A DNA stretch of 64,000 bases from UBA10906 sp049296695 (GCA_049296695.1 JBAQSX010000013.1:1-64000); one strand, 5' to 3'. Counted from the first letter of the stretch, positions 35,303 to 45,345 are shown. Notes: a model not told the origin generated them from the letters alone. Numbers and translations are program-made.

Positions 35303-36790
35303 TTATTTACACTCAGGTGTTAAGGAACTCCGCCATGCTTGATTTTCTTTATCAAACAAACGGCTGTCTTCTGGCCCCCATGAGCCAGCGGGATAAGTTG
35401 CAATGTAATCGCGTTCGATTGCCCATGTTTGTAAAATTGGGTCAACAATGCGCCACGCATATTCCACTTCATCAAAACGCAAAAATAACGAGCGGTCGCC
35501 TTTTAATACGTCTAATAATAAATCTTCATAAGCATCAATGGCTTTTTCGTCTTCATTACGGAAACTCGCATCTAAACTACTGGTGCGGGTGCGCATTTCT
35601 AAACCTGGTTCTTTCACGGTCATTTCAATACGAATACATTCTTCGGGTTGAATGCCCAGCAATACCCAATTCGGACTCATACATTGATGAGTTTCGCGGA
35701 AAAACTGCAAAGGCGGATGACGAAAACAAATCGAAATAGTCGATTGTGATTTTGCCATGCGCTTACCTGTCCGCAAATACATGGGTATGCCGCGCCACCG
35801 CCAGTTATCAATGTATAACTTCATGGAAGCATAGGTTTCAGTGGTGCTATTAGGTGGAATATGGTCTTCGTCTAAATAACCATTAACCTTCACGCCATTA
35901 ACCTGTCCTTTGGTGTATTGCCCACGGAAAGCTTGCGCATGAACCGCTTCTTTAGGAATAGGACGAATCGATTTTAAAACTTTCACCTTTTCATCACGCA
36001 AGGCCTCCGCTTCCATTGATACGGGCGGTTCCATCGTCACTAAGGTCAATAATTGCAATAAGTGACTTTGTAGCATGTCGCGCATTGCCCCTGAGCCATT
36101 GTAATAATCACCACGACTATCAATACCTATGCTTTCTGAATGGGTGATTTGAATATGGTCGATATAGTTACGATTCCACAAGGGTTCGAGCATCACATTA
36201 GCAAAGCGAAATACCAGCACGTTCTGCACCATGCCTTTACCTAAGTAATGGTCAATGCGATAAATTTGTTCTTCATGCAGATAATGACTAATGCGTTTTT
36301 GCAAAGCTTGCGCGCTTTCTAAATCATAACCAAAGGGTTTTTCAATAATAACTCTGCGCCAACCTGCGGCTTCTTCTTCATTAAATAAATGATTAGCACT
36401 TAAAAAGCTCATCACTGTGCCAAAATCAGCAGGACTAATCGATAAATAAAAAGCGATATTGCGCGAAAATTTATCTTTATTATTCAGTAAGGCGGCTAAT
36501 TCGCTATAACATTGCTCTTGTTGAATATCGCCTTGGTGATAACACAAGCGTTCGCTAAAACGTTTAAAAATCACCTCATCAAATTCGTCTTTGACTTTGG
36601 TTTTAACCATGTCTTCAACTTCACTTAACCATTTTTTTTGATCCCACGCACGGCGACCAATAGCTAAAATGCGTGTACCTTCAGGCAAACGATTTGCCAC
36701 GTCTAAATGATACAGCGCGGGCATTAATTTAATGCGCGATAAATTACCCGTCGCGCCAAAGATTACATAAGTACAAGGTTCTGCATTCAT
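35303..36790 (-). CDS. zwf: Glucose-6-phosphate 1-dehydrogenase
   Basis: 495 residues (E. coli 491). It oxidises glucose-6-phosphate to 6-phosphogluconolactone, making NADPH. The nucleotide loop FGATGNLSRIKLMPALY (8-24), the substrate motif RIDHYLGKGMVQN and IEKPFGYDLESA are present. First gene of a zwf-pgl operon. AGAAAAAGG upstream of the ATG may serve as ribosome-binding site. Confidence 0.97.
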   Translation of the reverse strand: MNAEPCTYVIFGATGNLSRIKLMPALYHLDVANRLPEGTRILAIGRRAWDQKKWLSEVEDMVKTKVKDEFDEVIFKRFSERLCYHQGDIQQEQCYSELAALLNNKDKFSRNIAFYLSISPADFGTVMSFLSANHLFNEEEAAGWRRVIIEKPFGYDLESAQALQKRISHYLHEEQIYRIDHYLGKGMVQNVLVFRFANVMLEPLWNRNYIDHIQITHSESIGIDSRGDYYNGSGAMRDMLQSHLLQLLTLVTMEPPVSMEAEALRDEKVKVLKSIRPIPKEAVHAQAFRGQYTKGQVNGVKVNGYLDEDHIPPNSTTETYASMKLYIDNWRWRGIPMYLRTGKRMAKSQSTISICFRHPPLQFFRETHQCMSPNWVLLGIQPEECIRIEMTVKEPGLEMRTRTSSLDASFRNEDEKAIDAYEDLLLDVLKGDRSLFLRFDEVEYAWRIVDPILQTWAIERDYIATYPAGSWGPEDSRLFDKENQAWRSSLTPECK

Positions 36791-36852
36791 AAAAAAGAAA
36801 AAGGTAATTTTAAAGAAGTAATTATTGTTATTAAAAAAGACTAAATAGTAAT

Positions 36853-37230
36853 TTATTCTTCTTTATAACTAATCGCTGTGCGGTGAATTTCCATATCAGG
36901 ATCAAAACTGAGGGATTTAACTAAATTCTCAAGTTTTGCATAATCCTGACTATCGATTGCTGTAATTTTACAGCCTATGCAGTGCATTTGCGGATTAATA
37001 TTGAGCTTGTGCCACAAAACCTTTATTCGCGCTTTAATGAATAACTGCATTTCATCTTTCATATCATTTTCTATATAAATGTCTTTAATTTCATTTATAG
37101 GCATGATTTGATCACTAATAAACATTAAGCCTTCTGTTGATAAATCTGCAAGAGAGCCTATATGTTTATTAGTCTGCTGATCTAATATATTTAGATACTG
37201 ACAAAGATAATTTCTTTTTTCATGACTCAT
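36853..37230 (-). CDS. PilZ-domain protein
   Basis: 125 residues, one PilZ-like domain: KRNYLCQYLNILD at the start, then DLSTEGLMFISD (the D-x-S-x-x-G motif), then the beta-barrel with KVLWHKLNINPQMHCIGCKI. It is a likely cyclic di-GMP receptor, although the N-terminal arginine motif is reduced. AAGGAGC precedes the start. It lies between cstA and zwf on the same strand, with modest gaps. Confidence 0.8.
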   Translation of the reverse strand: MSHEKRNYLCQYLNILDQQTNKHIGSLADLSTEGLMFISDQIMPINEIKDIYIENDMKDEMQLFIKARIKVLWHKLNINPQMHCIGCKITAIDSQDYAKLENLVKSLSFDPDMEIHRTAISYKEE

Positions 37231-37274
37231 AATTAAAGCTCCTTGGTTAAAATTAATTTAGTAAGTACTTAAGT

Positions 37275-39329
37275 TTATTCTAAGTCGTATTGTGTAGCAA
37301 TATAAGCTGCTTCGCTAGAGGGTAATACGGTTTTGCCCCATAAATAACGCATACAAACGCGTAACATATCAAACACAATTAACCATAGTAAGCTGACTAA
37401 AAACAAGGTTAAATAAGCATCTAAGCGTAAATTAAAAATTAATTGTGGTGCAATTATCGCTTTTTCAGCGGGTAATAAACCTGCTAATAATTTGGTATTT
37501 AAATCCTCAGCGGCTGAAAAGAAACCAATACGCAAATCTTCACTGGTAATTTTTTGCCATGCGGCTGTGCTGGTAATAATAACAAGCCATGTCAGCGGTA
37601 ACGCGCTTATCCATGCGTATTTTAATTTACCTGATTTCACCAAAATACCTGTAGCAACGCTTAAGGCAATGGCAGCAAGCATTTGATTGGCAATACCAAA
37701 TAAGGGCCAGAGAATATTCACGCCGCCATTGGGGTCTATTACGCCAATATATAAAAAATAACCCCATGCCGATACAACTAAAGCACTGCTCAGTATTACC
37801 GAAGGTGTCCACGAAGTTTGCCCCATGCGTGGCCAGATATTACCGAGCATGTCTTGCAACATGAACCGACCCACGCGTGTACCAGCATCCAAAGTCGTTA
37901 AAATAAAAATGGCTTCAAACATAATGGCAAAGTGATACCACAAAGCCAGCAAGCCTTCACCAAAAGCACTACCAAAAATGCTTGCCATGCCCACGGCTAA
38001 GGAAGGCGCACCACCTGTACGCGCAAATAAGCTGGTCTCGCCCATTTGTCGTGCTAAGGTTTGCATTTGCTCAACGCTAACAGGAAAGCCCCATGAGGAA
38101 ATCTTGGCAACTGCGTCAATGGCTTCTTTACCAACAATCCCTGCTGGACTATTGATAGCAAAGAACACACCCGGATCGAGAACCGTAGCTGCAATCATCG
38201 CCATAATGGCAACAAAGGATTCTAATAACATGCCGCCATAACCTATCATGGCAATGTCGCGTTCGTTAGCTAACAGTTTTGGGGTTGTGCCTGAGGCAAT
38301 TAAGGAATGAAAGCCTGAAATCGCGCCACAAGCGATAGTGATAAACACAAAGGGGAATAATTTACCGCCAAAAATAGGGCCTGTGCCATCAATAAAGCTG
38401 GTAATGGCGGGCATTTTGACGCTGGGTTGCAATAATAAAATTGCCACCGCTAATAAAGTAATCGTGCCTAATTTCATATAGGTCGATAAATAATCACGCG
38501 GCGCGAGTAACAACCAAACAGGTAAAATGGCGGCGGCAAAGCCATACGCCATAATCCACCACGCTAAAGTCAAACCCTCGTGGTCAAAATAACTACGCCA
38601 TTGGCTATTGTCCAACCAGCCTCCAGCGGCAACGGCGAGTAGCAACAACATCACGCCTATAGCTGAGGCTTCTAAGACTTGTCCTGCGCGTAAATAGCGC
38701 ATGTAAAAACCGATGAACATAGCAATAGGAATCGTGGCTGACACGGTAAAGGTTGCCCAAGGGCTGTGTTTCATGGCATTAACCACTACTAAGCCCAATA
38801 CCGCGATAAGAATAATCATAATGGTAAATGTGCCAATTAATGCCGCACTGCCACCTAATAATCCTAATTCATCACGCGCCATTTGCCCTAAGCTTTTGGC
38901 ATTACGCCGCGTGGACAAGAACAAAATCACCATATCTTGTACACAACCGCCTAGCACCGCACCAAACAAAATCCATAATGTGCCAGGTAGATAACCAAAT
39001 TGCGCGGCAAGTGTAGGCCCCACCAAAGGTCCAGGGCCTGCAATGGCAGCAAAATGGTGTCCAAAAACTACCCATTTATTGGTTGGCGTAAAATCATGTC
39101 CATTATCAAGTCGCTCTGCGGGTGTGGCTCTGGTGGCATCAACACTTAAAACTCTTGCCGCAATCCATGCCGCATAAAAACGATAAGCCAGTGAATATAC
39201 GCATAAAGCCGCCGCAATAAACCATAGCGCGTTAATTTGCTCACCACGATTTAAAGCAATTGCACTGACTGCTATTGCGCCAATAATGGCAACAATTATC
39301 CACAAGGCATTTTTTGCTAAGATATTCAT
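37275..39329 (-). CDS. cstA: Carbon starvation protein CstA (peptide/pyruvate transporter family)
   Basis: 684 residues with about 16-18 hydrophobic segments, an inner-membrane transporter. FTPTNKWVVFGHHFAAIAGPGPLVGPTLAAQ near residues 75-105 (in parts), GAISGFHSLIASGTTPK and TLDAGTRVGRFMLQD are CstA/BtsT hallmarks. E. coli relatives take up peptides or pyruvate under carbon limitation. A good AAAAGGATG ribosome-binding site precedes the ATG. Monocistronic. Confidence 0.95.
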   Translation of the reverse strand: MNILAKNALWIIVAIIGAIAVSAIALNRGEQINALWFIAAALCVYSLAYRFYAAWIAARVLSVDATRATPAERLDNGHDFTPTNKWVVFGHHFAAIAGPGPLVGPTLAAQFGYLPGTLWILFGAVLGGCVQDMVILFLSTRRNAKSLGQMARDELGLLGGSAALIGTFTIMIILIAVLGLVVVNAMKHSPWATFTVSATIPIAMFIGFYMRYLRAGQVLEASAIGVMLLLLAVAAGGWLDNSQWRSYFDHEGLTLAWWIMAYGFAAAILPVWLLLAPRDYLSTYMKLGTITLLAVAILLLQPSVKMPAITSFIDGTGPIFGGKLFPFVFITIACGAISGFHSLIASGTTPKLLANERDIAMIGYGGMLLESFVAIMAMIAATVLDPGVFFAINSPAGIVGKEAIDAVAKISSWGFPVSVEQMQTLARQMGETSLFARTGGAPSLAVGMASIFGSAFGEGLLALWYHFAIMFEAIFILTTLDAGTRVGRFMLQDMLGNIWPRMGQTSWTPSVILSSALVVSAWGYFLYIGVIDPNGGVNILWPLFGIANQMLAAIALSVATGILVKSGKLKYAWISALPLTWLVIITSTAAWQKITSEDLRIGFFSAAEDLNTKLLAGLLPAEKAIIAPQLIFNLRLDAYLTLFLVSLLWLIVFDMLRVCMRYLWGKTVLPSSEAAYIATQYDLE

Positions 39330-39461
39330 ATCATCCTTTTAGGCAATGTAAAACTTGATTATCCTAGAAGATAAAATTATTTTCATAAAAATATGATGAA
39401 TAAGCTTTATTTAGTGCTAAACCATTGCTTTTTGGGGGTAAAACAGTTTTCTTAAGGCATA

Positions 39462-39488
39462 AAAAAAGTCGGAATAACCGACTTTTTT
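39462..39488 (-). terminator. Terminator of the ribosomal superoperon
   Basis: AAAAAAGTCGG pairs with CCGACTTTTTT around AATAA, with T-runs on both sides. It lies 24 nt after the rplQ stop and is the only clear intrinsic terminator found between rpoB and this point. Confidence 0.92.
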
Positions 39489-39511
39489 ATTAGAAAGATT
39501 TAGCCAACTGT

Positions 39512-39874
39512 TTATTCAGGTCTATCGACCAGTTCAACATAAGCCATAGGCGCGTCATCACCTGATCTAAAACCACATTTCATGATACGCAAGTAGCCAC
39601 CTGCTCTCTCTTTGTAACGTGGTCCTAATTCGTTGAACAATTTAGTTACCATTTTGCGATCGCGCAATCTAGCAAAAGCTAAACGTCTTTTAGCGACAGT
39701 GTCTTCTTTAGACAAGGTGATTAATGGTTCAGCGAAGCTTCTCAATTCTTTAGCTTTTGGCAAAGTAGTTTTGATTAGCTCATGTTCAAATAATGAGTTT
39801 GCCATATTACTGAATAGCGCCTTACGATGGCTGCTATTCATATTAAATTTTCTACCTGATTTACGATGTCTCAT
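39512..39874 (-). CDS. rplQ: 50S ribosomal protein L17
   Basis: 120 residues (E. coli 127). MRHRKSGRKFNMNSSHRKALF is the family N-terminus, and the end is slightly shorter than E. coli. Last gene of the alpha operon, 17 nt after rpoA and just before the terminator. Confidence 0.98.
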   Translation of the reverse strand: MRHRKSGRKFNMNSSHRKALFSNMANSLFEHELIKTTLPKAKELRSFAEPLITLSKEDTVAKRRLAFARLRDRKMVTKLFNELGPRYKERAGGYLRIMKCGFRSGDDAPMAYVELVDRPE

Positions 39875-39891
39875 TGCGAAAAGACCTGATG

Positions 39892-40902
39892 TTAGTGTGT
39901 TGCTGTATGGTTTTGATCGATAAGATTATCGGGCGGCCAATTTTCTAAGCGCATACCCAATGACAAACCTTTTAATGCAAGGATGTCTTTTATTTCTGTT
40001 AACGATTTTTTACCGAGATTGGGTGTTTTTAATAATTCAACTTCAGTACGTTGAATTAAATCGCCAATGTAGAAAATATTCTCAGCTTTTAAGCAATTAG
40101 CAGAACGAACTGTCAATTCTAAATCGTCAACTGGACGCAGTAATATAGGCTCAAATACTTCCTCTACCACAACTTCTTCGGTCAACTGGTCATTTACCTT
40201 TTCAAAATCGACAAAAACAGATAATTGGTCATGTAATATGGTCGCTGCCAGTTTGATAGTTTCTTCAGGATCGACTGTTCCGTTAGTTTCCAATTCTATT
40301 ATTAGCTTATCTAAATCAGTACGCTGTTCAACACGCGTGCTTTCGACTTGGTAAGCGACTTTGATAATAGGACTGTAAGATGCGTCCAATTGCAATGCAC
40401 CAACAACCAAGTTATTTTCAGGGTTTGCTTTGCGTACGCTAACAGTCTCGTAACCTCTACCACGGCGCACTCTGAGTTTCATATTCAAAACACCAGATTG
40501 TGTCAGATTGGCAATGACTAAATCTGGGTTAACAATCTCAACGTCATGGGGCAAACTAATGTCCCCCGCAGTAACACTGCCTGCGCCCTGCTTAGTAAGC
40601 ATCAATTCAACTTCATCTTTAGAATGAAGAATAACAGCTAATTTTTTAAGGTTGAGTAAGATATCGATAACATCTTCTTGAACACCTTCTATAGTTGTGT
40701 ATTCATGAAGAACGCCTTCGATTTCTACATCGGTAACTGCACAGCCAGGAATTGTAGATAATAAAACACGTCTCAATGCATTACCAAGAGAATGCCCAAA
40801 GCCGCGTTCTAATGGCTCGATTACAATCCTAGAATGATTGGCAGTTTTACTGATAACTTCAACTAACCGAGGCTTCAATAAGCCAGGAATAGAACTCTGC
40901 AT
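39892..40902 (-). CDS. rpoA: RNA polymerase alpha subunit
   Basis: 336 residues. The N-terminal assembly domain shows EPLERGFGHSLGNALRRVLLSS-like sequence around 33-50 and the KL...GRGYE segment. The C-terminal domain (ANCLKAENI, TPNLGKKSLTEIKDIL) binds UP elements and activators. It lies between rpsD and rplQ as in E. coli, with a 21-nt gap upstream. Confidence 0.98.
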   Translation of the reverse strand: MQSSIPGLLKPRLVEVISKTANHSRIVIEPLERGFGHSLGNALRRVLLSTIPGCAVTDVEIEGVLHEYTTIEGVQEDVIDILLNLKKLAVILHSKDEVELMLTKQGAGSVTAGDISLPHDVEIVNPDLVIANLTQSGVLNMKLRVRRGRGYETVSVRKANPENNLVVGALQLDASYSPIIKVAYQVESTRVEQRTDLDKLIIELETNGTVDPEETIKLAATILHDQLSVFVDFEKVNDQLTEEVVVEEVFEPILLRPVDDLELTVRSANCLKAENIFYIGDLIQRTEVELLKTPNLGKKSLTEIKDILALKGLSLGMRLENWPPDNLIDQNHTATH

Positions 40903-40923
40903 TTATATTTCTCAAAATTACAA

Positions 40924-41544
40924 TTACTTGGAGTAAAGTTCTACAACAAGTTGTTCATTAATATCGCTACCCAAATCAACTCTATCAGGCAATGAACTAA
41001 AAGTACCTGTCATAGCTTTTGAATTAACCTCTACCCAAGCAGGAAAGCCGTATTGTTCGGTAATTGTCAAGGCATCAACAATTCTTTGTTGTTTTTTAGC
41101 TTTTTCTCTGATTGATATAACATCACCAAGTGATACTTGGTAAGAGGGAATATTAATCAATGCGCCATTGACTTGTATAGATTTATGAGAAACTAATTGA
41201 CGTGCTTCAGCGCGAGTACAAGCAAAACCCATGCGATAAACAACGTTATCTAATCTGGATTCAAGAAGATTCAATAGGTTTTCACCTGTTGCTCCTTTTC
41301 TCATATCAGCAGATTTATAGTAATTTCTAAATTGTTTTTCCAAAATTCCGTAAATTCTGCGTAAACGCTGTTTCGCTCTTAATTGAACAGCATAATCAGA
41401 GTTTCTGGCACGTTTTGCTCCATGCTGACCAGGTCTTTGATCGAGTTTACATTTACCCTCTAAAGATTTGCCTCTGCTTTTTAATAGCAGATCAGCACCT
41501 TCTCTGCGACTTAATTTACAAGTAGGTCCAAGATATCTTGCCAT
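40924..41544 (-). CDS. rpsD: 30S ribosomal protein S4
   Basis: 206 residues, same as E. coli. The N-terminus MARYLGPTCKLSRREG and the S4 RNA-binding domain RLDNVVYRMGFACTRAEARQ are present. It is an early 16S-binding protein and, in E. coli, the translational repressor of the alpha operon. 18 nt after rpsK. Confidence 0.98.
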   Translation of the reverse strand: MARYLGPTCKLSRREGADLLLKSRGKSLEGKCKLDQRPGQHGAKRARNSDYAVQLRAKQRLRRIYGILEKQFRNYYKSADMRKGATGENLLNLLESRLDNVVYRMGFACTRAEARQLVSHKSIQVNGALINIPSYQVSLGDVISIREKAKKQQRIVDALTITEQYGFPAWVEVNSKAMTGTFSSLPDRVDLGSDINEQLVVELYSK

Positions 41545-41562
41545 AGTACTACTCCAAATTCT

Positions 41563-41949
41563 CTATACGCGGCGTTTTTTAGGAGGACGACAACCATTAT
41601 GAGGTATAGGCGTCACATCAACGATATTGTTAATTTTAAATCCCAGATTGTTCAAAGAACGTACTGCTGATTCACGACCAGGTCCTGGTCCTTTAATCAT
41701 TACATCAAGATTTTTCATACCAAATTCTTGTGCAACAGCTCCAGCTTTTTCAGCGGCGACCTGTGCAGCAAAAGGGGTACTTTTTCTTGAACCACGAAAA
41801 CCAGAACCACCTGAGGTAGCCCAAGATAGGGTATTACCTTTTCTGTCAGTAATCGTTACGATAGTGTTGTTGAAGGAAGCATGTACATGCACAATGCCAT
41901 CGGCAACTTCTTTTTTGATACGTTTTCTAGCGCGATTTGGACTAGCCAT
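41563..41949 (-). CDS. rpsK: 30S ribosomal protein S11
   Basis: 128 residues (E. coli 129). HVHASFNNTIVTITDRKGN and the C-terminal DVTPIPHNGCRPPKKRRV are the family signatures. A platform protein near the mRNA exit. 24 nt after rpsM. Confidence 0.98.
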   Translation of the reverse strand: MASPNRARKRIKKEVADGIVHVHASFNNTIVTITDRKGNTLSWATSGGSGFRGSRKSTPFAAQVAAEKAGAVAQEFGMKNLDVMIKGPGPGRESAVRSLNNLGFKINNIVDVTPIPHNGCRPPKKRRV

Positions 41950-41973
41950 TACTTTAATCTCTGTATAAATATC

Positions 41974-42330
41974 TTATTTTTTAATAGGTTTACGTGGACC
42001 TTTGCGGGTACGAGCGTTAGTTCTTGTTCTTTGTCCTCTCAAAGGCAAACCACGGCGATGTCTTATGCCGCGATAGCAGCCCAAATCCATCAACCTTTTG
42101 ATATTCATTGAAACTTCACGGCGCAAATCGCCTTCTACTGTCATCTTCGATACTACAGTACGAATAGATTCCAATTGTTCTTCGCTTAAATCTTTTATTT
42201 TGACGGAGGGCACTATTCCCACCTCTGCACAGATATCACTTGCAGTTTGTCGACCTACACCATAAATCGCAGTTAAAGCTATTACTGCATGTTTATGATC
42301 TGGTACATTTATCCCGGCAATACGCGCCAT
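41974..42330 (-). CDS. rpsM: 30S ribosomal protein S13
   Basis: 118 residues, as in E. coli. MARIAGINVPDHKHAVIALT starts it; the C-terminal tail RGQRTRTNARTRKGP contacts the P-site tRNA. First long gene of the alpha set, 44 nt after rpmJ. Confidence 0.98.
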   Translation of the reverse strand: MARIAGINVPDHKHAVIALTAIYGVGRQTASDICAEVGIVPSVKIKDLSEEQLESIRTVVSKMTVEGDLRREVSMNIKRLMDLGCYRGIRHRRGLPLRGQRTRTNARTRKGPRKPIKK

Positions 42331-42374
42331 TCAGATACTCCCCTGAGTAGTATTCTAAAAAAATTAAAACTGAC

Positions 42375-42488
42375 TCAACCTTGTCGTTGTTTGTGTCTGC
42401 CATCAAGGCAAATAACTCTAACGACACCATTTCTTTTTACGATTTTACAATTTCTGCAAATTGTTTTAACAGATGCTCGAACTTTCAC
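42375..42488 (-). CDS. rpmJ: 50S ribosomal protein L36
   Basis: A 37-residue protein starting with GTG at 42488. It reads MKVRASVKTICRNC, then KIVKRNGVVRVICLDGRHK and ends QRQG. The zinc ligands C11, C14, C27 and H32 are all present, so it is the zinc-binding form. AGGGG sits 7 nt before the GTG. It occupies its usual place between secY and rpsM. Confidence 0.95.
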   Translation of the reverse strand: MKVRASVKTICRNCKIVKRNGVVRVICLDGRHKQRQG

Positions 42489-42517
42489 AATCAACCCCTA
42501 GGTTTGAAACATGTAAA

Positions 42518-43840
42518 TTATTTTTTCAAATTGGCTTTTTTCATTAAGCCTTCATATTGTTGAGACATAACATGAGTTTGTATTTGAGAAATAAAATCCA
42601 TGACAACCACTACAATAATCAATAAAGACGTTCCACCAAAATAAAATGGAACATTCCAATATATTATTAAAAACTCTGGTAACAAACACACTAAAGTAAT
42701 ATAAAACGCACCAACCAAAGTCAAACGAGTCATTACTTTATCTATATATGCACTGGTTTGTAATCCAGGTCTTATACCTGGTAAAAATGCCCCTGATTTC
42801 TTTAAGTTTTCGGCAGTTTCTTTTGAGTTAAATACTAAAGCTGTATAAAAGAAACAAAAGAAAATAATTGCTGCAGCATAAAACATAACATAAACAGGTT
42901 GTCCTGGTGATAACATTGTTGCTATATCTTGAAGCCAAGAAAAACCACTATTATTTCCAAACCATGAGGCAATTGTTGCAGGGAATAAAATAATACTAGA
43001 TGCAAAAATAGGTGGTATTACACCTGCCATGTTAATTTTTAATGGCAGAAAACTACTTTGACCACTGTACATTTTACGTCCTTGCTGTCTTTTTGGATAG
43101 TTAATTAGTATTCTACGTTGACCTCTTTCCACAAAAACAACCAAAGCAGTGACAGAGAGTGACAACAAAAACAGCAAAATTATGAACGCCCCGTTCATTT
43201 CACCAGTTCTAGCCAATTCTAATGTACCGCCAACAGCTTTTGGTAGACCAGAAACAATACCTGCGAAAATAATCATAGAGATACCATTACCAACGCCGCG
43301 TTCAGTAACTTGCTCACCTAACCACATCAGGAAAACAGTTCCTGTAACTAAAGTTACAGTGGTAACAAAAACAAAAGACCATCCAGGATTTAACACCACT
43401 GAAAGCCCACCAGCAGTTTGATTTTGCAAAGCTAAAGAGATACCAATCGCTTGAAATGTCGCTAAAACCACAGTTCCATAACGTGTGTATTGAGAAATTT
43501 TACGCCTTCCTGACTCACCTTCTTTTTTCATTTGCTCCATCGTTGGAATAACAACGGTCATCAATTGCATAATAATCGATGAAGAAATATAAGGCATGAT
43601 ACCAAGAGCAAATAAACTCAAACGCATCAAAGCACCACCTGAAAACATATTAAACATGTCAAGTATAGAACCAGTTTGTTGTTCAAACATGATTGCAAGT
43701 GCTTTTGGATCAATCCCTGGGACGGGAATATGCGCTCCAACACGGTAAACGAAAAAAGCTCCTAAAACAAAAAGTAATCTCGCTTTTAGTTCTGAAGAAC
43801 CGCCAACTTTACTAGCCATCTGAGCTTTTGAAGTACTCAC
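42518..43840 (-). CDS. secY: Protein translocase subunit SecY
   Basis: 440 residues (E. coli 443), with ten hydrophobic helices. It is the channel of the SecYEG translocon. ARLLFVLGAFFVYRVGAHIPVPG starts helix 1; ALGIMPYISSSIIMQL and QRRILINYPKRQQGRK (cytoplasmic loop) are typical. Adjoins rplO with a 1-nt gap. Confidence 0.98.
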   Translation of the reverse strand: MSTSKAQMASKVGGSSELKARLLFVLGAFFVYRVGAHIPVPGIDPKALAIMFEQQTGSILDMFNMFSGGALMRLSLFALGIMPYISSSIIMQLMTVVIPTMEQMKKEGESGRRKISQYTRYGTVVLATFQAIGISLALQNQTAGGLSVVLNPGWSFVFVTTVTLVTGTVFLMWLGEQVTERGVGNGISMIIFAGIVSGLPKAVGGTLELARTGEMNGAFIILLFLLSLSVTALVVFVERGQRRILINYPKRQQGRKMYSGQSSFLPLKINMAGVIPPIFASSIILFPATIASWFGNNSGFSWLQDIATMLSPGQPVYVMFYAAAIIFFCFFYTALVFNSKETAENLKKSGAFLPGIRPGLQTSAYIDKVMTRLTLVGAFYITLVCLLPEFLIIYWNVPFYFGGTSLLIIVVVVMDFISQIQTHVMSQQYEGLMKKANLKK

Positions 43841-43841
43841 C

Positions 43842-44276
43842 TTAAGCCTCTACCTTACCACCTGCAGCCTCAATAGATTCTTTAGCACCGATGGTCACTT
43901 TAATCCCTTTGGTGACAACAGCTCTATTGATTTCGCCTGATTTAATGACTTTTACTTTCTTAGTAAATACAGGGACAACATTAGCTTCAATTAGAACTTT
44001 GAGATCAATTGTTTCAGCAGTCAAAGCATTTAATTCGCCTAGACGAACTTCAGCAGAGTACATGCTAATCTGAGAAGTAAAACCTACCTTTGGTAATCTC
44101 CGCTGTAAAGGCATTTGACCGCCTTCAAAACCGACTTTGTGGAAACCACCAGAACGCGCTTTTTGACCTTTATGTCCTCTACCGCAAGTCTTGCCATCGG
44201 TACAACCAATACCACGACCTACGCGTTTTGATTTCTTACGAGAACCTTCGCTCGCCTTAATAGTGTTTAAAAACAT
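43842..44276 (-). CDS. rplO: 50S ribosomal protein L15
   Basis: 144 residues, as in E. coli. The Gly/Lys/Arg-rich start (KKSKRVGRGIGCTDGKTCGRG) and GGQMPLQRRLPKVGF are family marks. The start shares one base with the rpmD stop. Confidence 0.97.
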   Translation of the reverse strand: MFLNTIKASEGSRKKSKRVGRGIGCTDGKTCGRGHKGQKARSGGFHKVGFEGGQMPLQRRLPKVGFTSQISMYSAEVRLGELNALTAETIDLKVLIEANVVPVFTKKVKVIKSGEINRAVVTKGIKVTIGAKESIEAAGGKVEA

Positions 44277-44461
44277 CAGATTTCCTCAACTTTTAACATG
44301 TAGGCAATCTTGTTAATCATGCCTCTATTTTCGGCGGTATTAGGTATTTCAATAGTTTGATGAATTCTGCTCAAACCCAAACCTTTTAAGCAGGCTTGAT
44401 GACGTGGTAAACGTCCAAACTTACTTTTTGTCATGGTGACACTTAATTTAGTACCAGTCAT
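44276..44461 (-). CDS. rpmD: 50S ribosomal protein L30
   Basis: 61 residues (E. coli 59). LSVTMTKSKFGRLPRHQACLKGLGL matches the family over two short stretches. 5 nt after rpsE, 1-base overlap with rplO. Confidence 0.96.
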   Translation of the reverse strand: MTGTKLSVTMTKSKFGRLPRHQACLKGLGLSRIHQTIEIPNTAENRGMINKIAYMLKVEEI

Positions 44462-44466
44462 TTCAA

Positions 44467-44973
44467 TTATCCAATAATCTGTTCAACTGACAAACCGCGC
44501 TTTGCAGCTACTTGGTTAGCATCGTGCATTCCTGTTAATCCATTGATTGTCGCTCTCACAACGTTAATAGGATTATTAGTGCCAATACATTTAGCTAATA
44601 CGTTATGCACACCGACAACTTCAAATACGGCTCTCATTGCACCACCTGCAATGATACCTGTACCTTCAGAGGCTGGTTGCATATAGACTTTTGCTGCACC
44701 TGTAGTATTCATAATAGGATATTGCAATGTTCCGCCTTTTAAAGATACTTTACGCATATTTTTACGCGCTTGTTCTAAAGACTTTTGAATCGCAATAGGC
44801 ACTTCACGTGCTTTACAAACACCATAGCCGACACGACCTTCACCATCACCGACTACTGTTAATGCAGTAAAACCGAAAACTCTACCGCCTTTTACTACTT
44901 TAGCAACACGCCGTACATTGACTAATTTCTCTTGCAAATTGTCGGCATTACCTTGAGAAGGTGCTGTAGCCAT
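44467..44973 (-). CDS. rpsE: 30S ribosomal protein S5
   Basis: 168 residues (E. coli 167). The double-stranded-RNA-like domain shows LVNVRRVAKVVKGGRVFGF, and the second domain GTGIIAGGAMRAVFEVVGV. Involved in decoding fidelity. TAGGAGAAAAAA gives a strong ribosome-binding site. 9 nt after rplR. Confidence 0.98.
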   Translation of the reverse strand: MATAPSQGNADNLQEKLVNVRRVAKVVKGGRVFGFTALTVVGDGEGRVGYGVCKAREVPIAIQKSLEQARKNMRKVSLKGGTLQYPIMNTTGAAKVYMQPASEGTGIIAGGAMRAVFEVVGVHNVLAKCIGTNNPINVVRATINGLTGMHDANQVAAKRGLSVEQIIG

Positions 44974-44982
44974 TTTTTTCTC

Positions 44983-45336
44983 CTAAAATTTTAAACCAGC
45001 TTCGCGCGCAGCATCCGCTAGTGCTTTAACACGACCGTGATATTTGAACCCTGAACGATCAAAAGCAACTTCTGTAACGCCCGCAGCGAGAGCCTTTTCC
45101 GCAATGCTTTTGCCTACAGCCGCAGCGGCTGTAATATTACCTGTGCTTTTCAAGGTTGTTTTAATTTCTTCTTGCACAGTTGACGCGCTTACCAATGTAG
45201 TTTTGCCATCGCCGCTAATCACTTGCGCGTAAATATGCTGTGAGGTTTTGTGAATTGACAACCGTGTTGCTTTTAATTTTTTAATCTGACAGCGCAATTT
45301 CAATGCACGCTTCATACGAGCTTGTTTCTTTTCCAT
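44983..45336 (-). CDS. rplR: 50S ribosomal protein L18
   Basis: 117 residues, as in E. coli. KKQARMKRALKLRCQIKK at the start; the C-terminal DRSGFKYHGRVKALADAAR is the 5S rRNA-binding core. 9 nt after rplF. Confidence 0.98.
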   Translation of the reverse strand: MEKKQARMKRALKLRCQIKKLKATRLSIHKTSQHIYAQVISGDGKTTLVSASTVQEEIKTTLKSTGNITAAAAVGKSIAEKALAAGVTEVAFDRSGFKYHGRVKALADAAREAGLKF

Positions 45337-45345
45337 TATGCTACC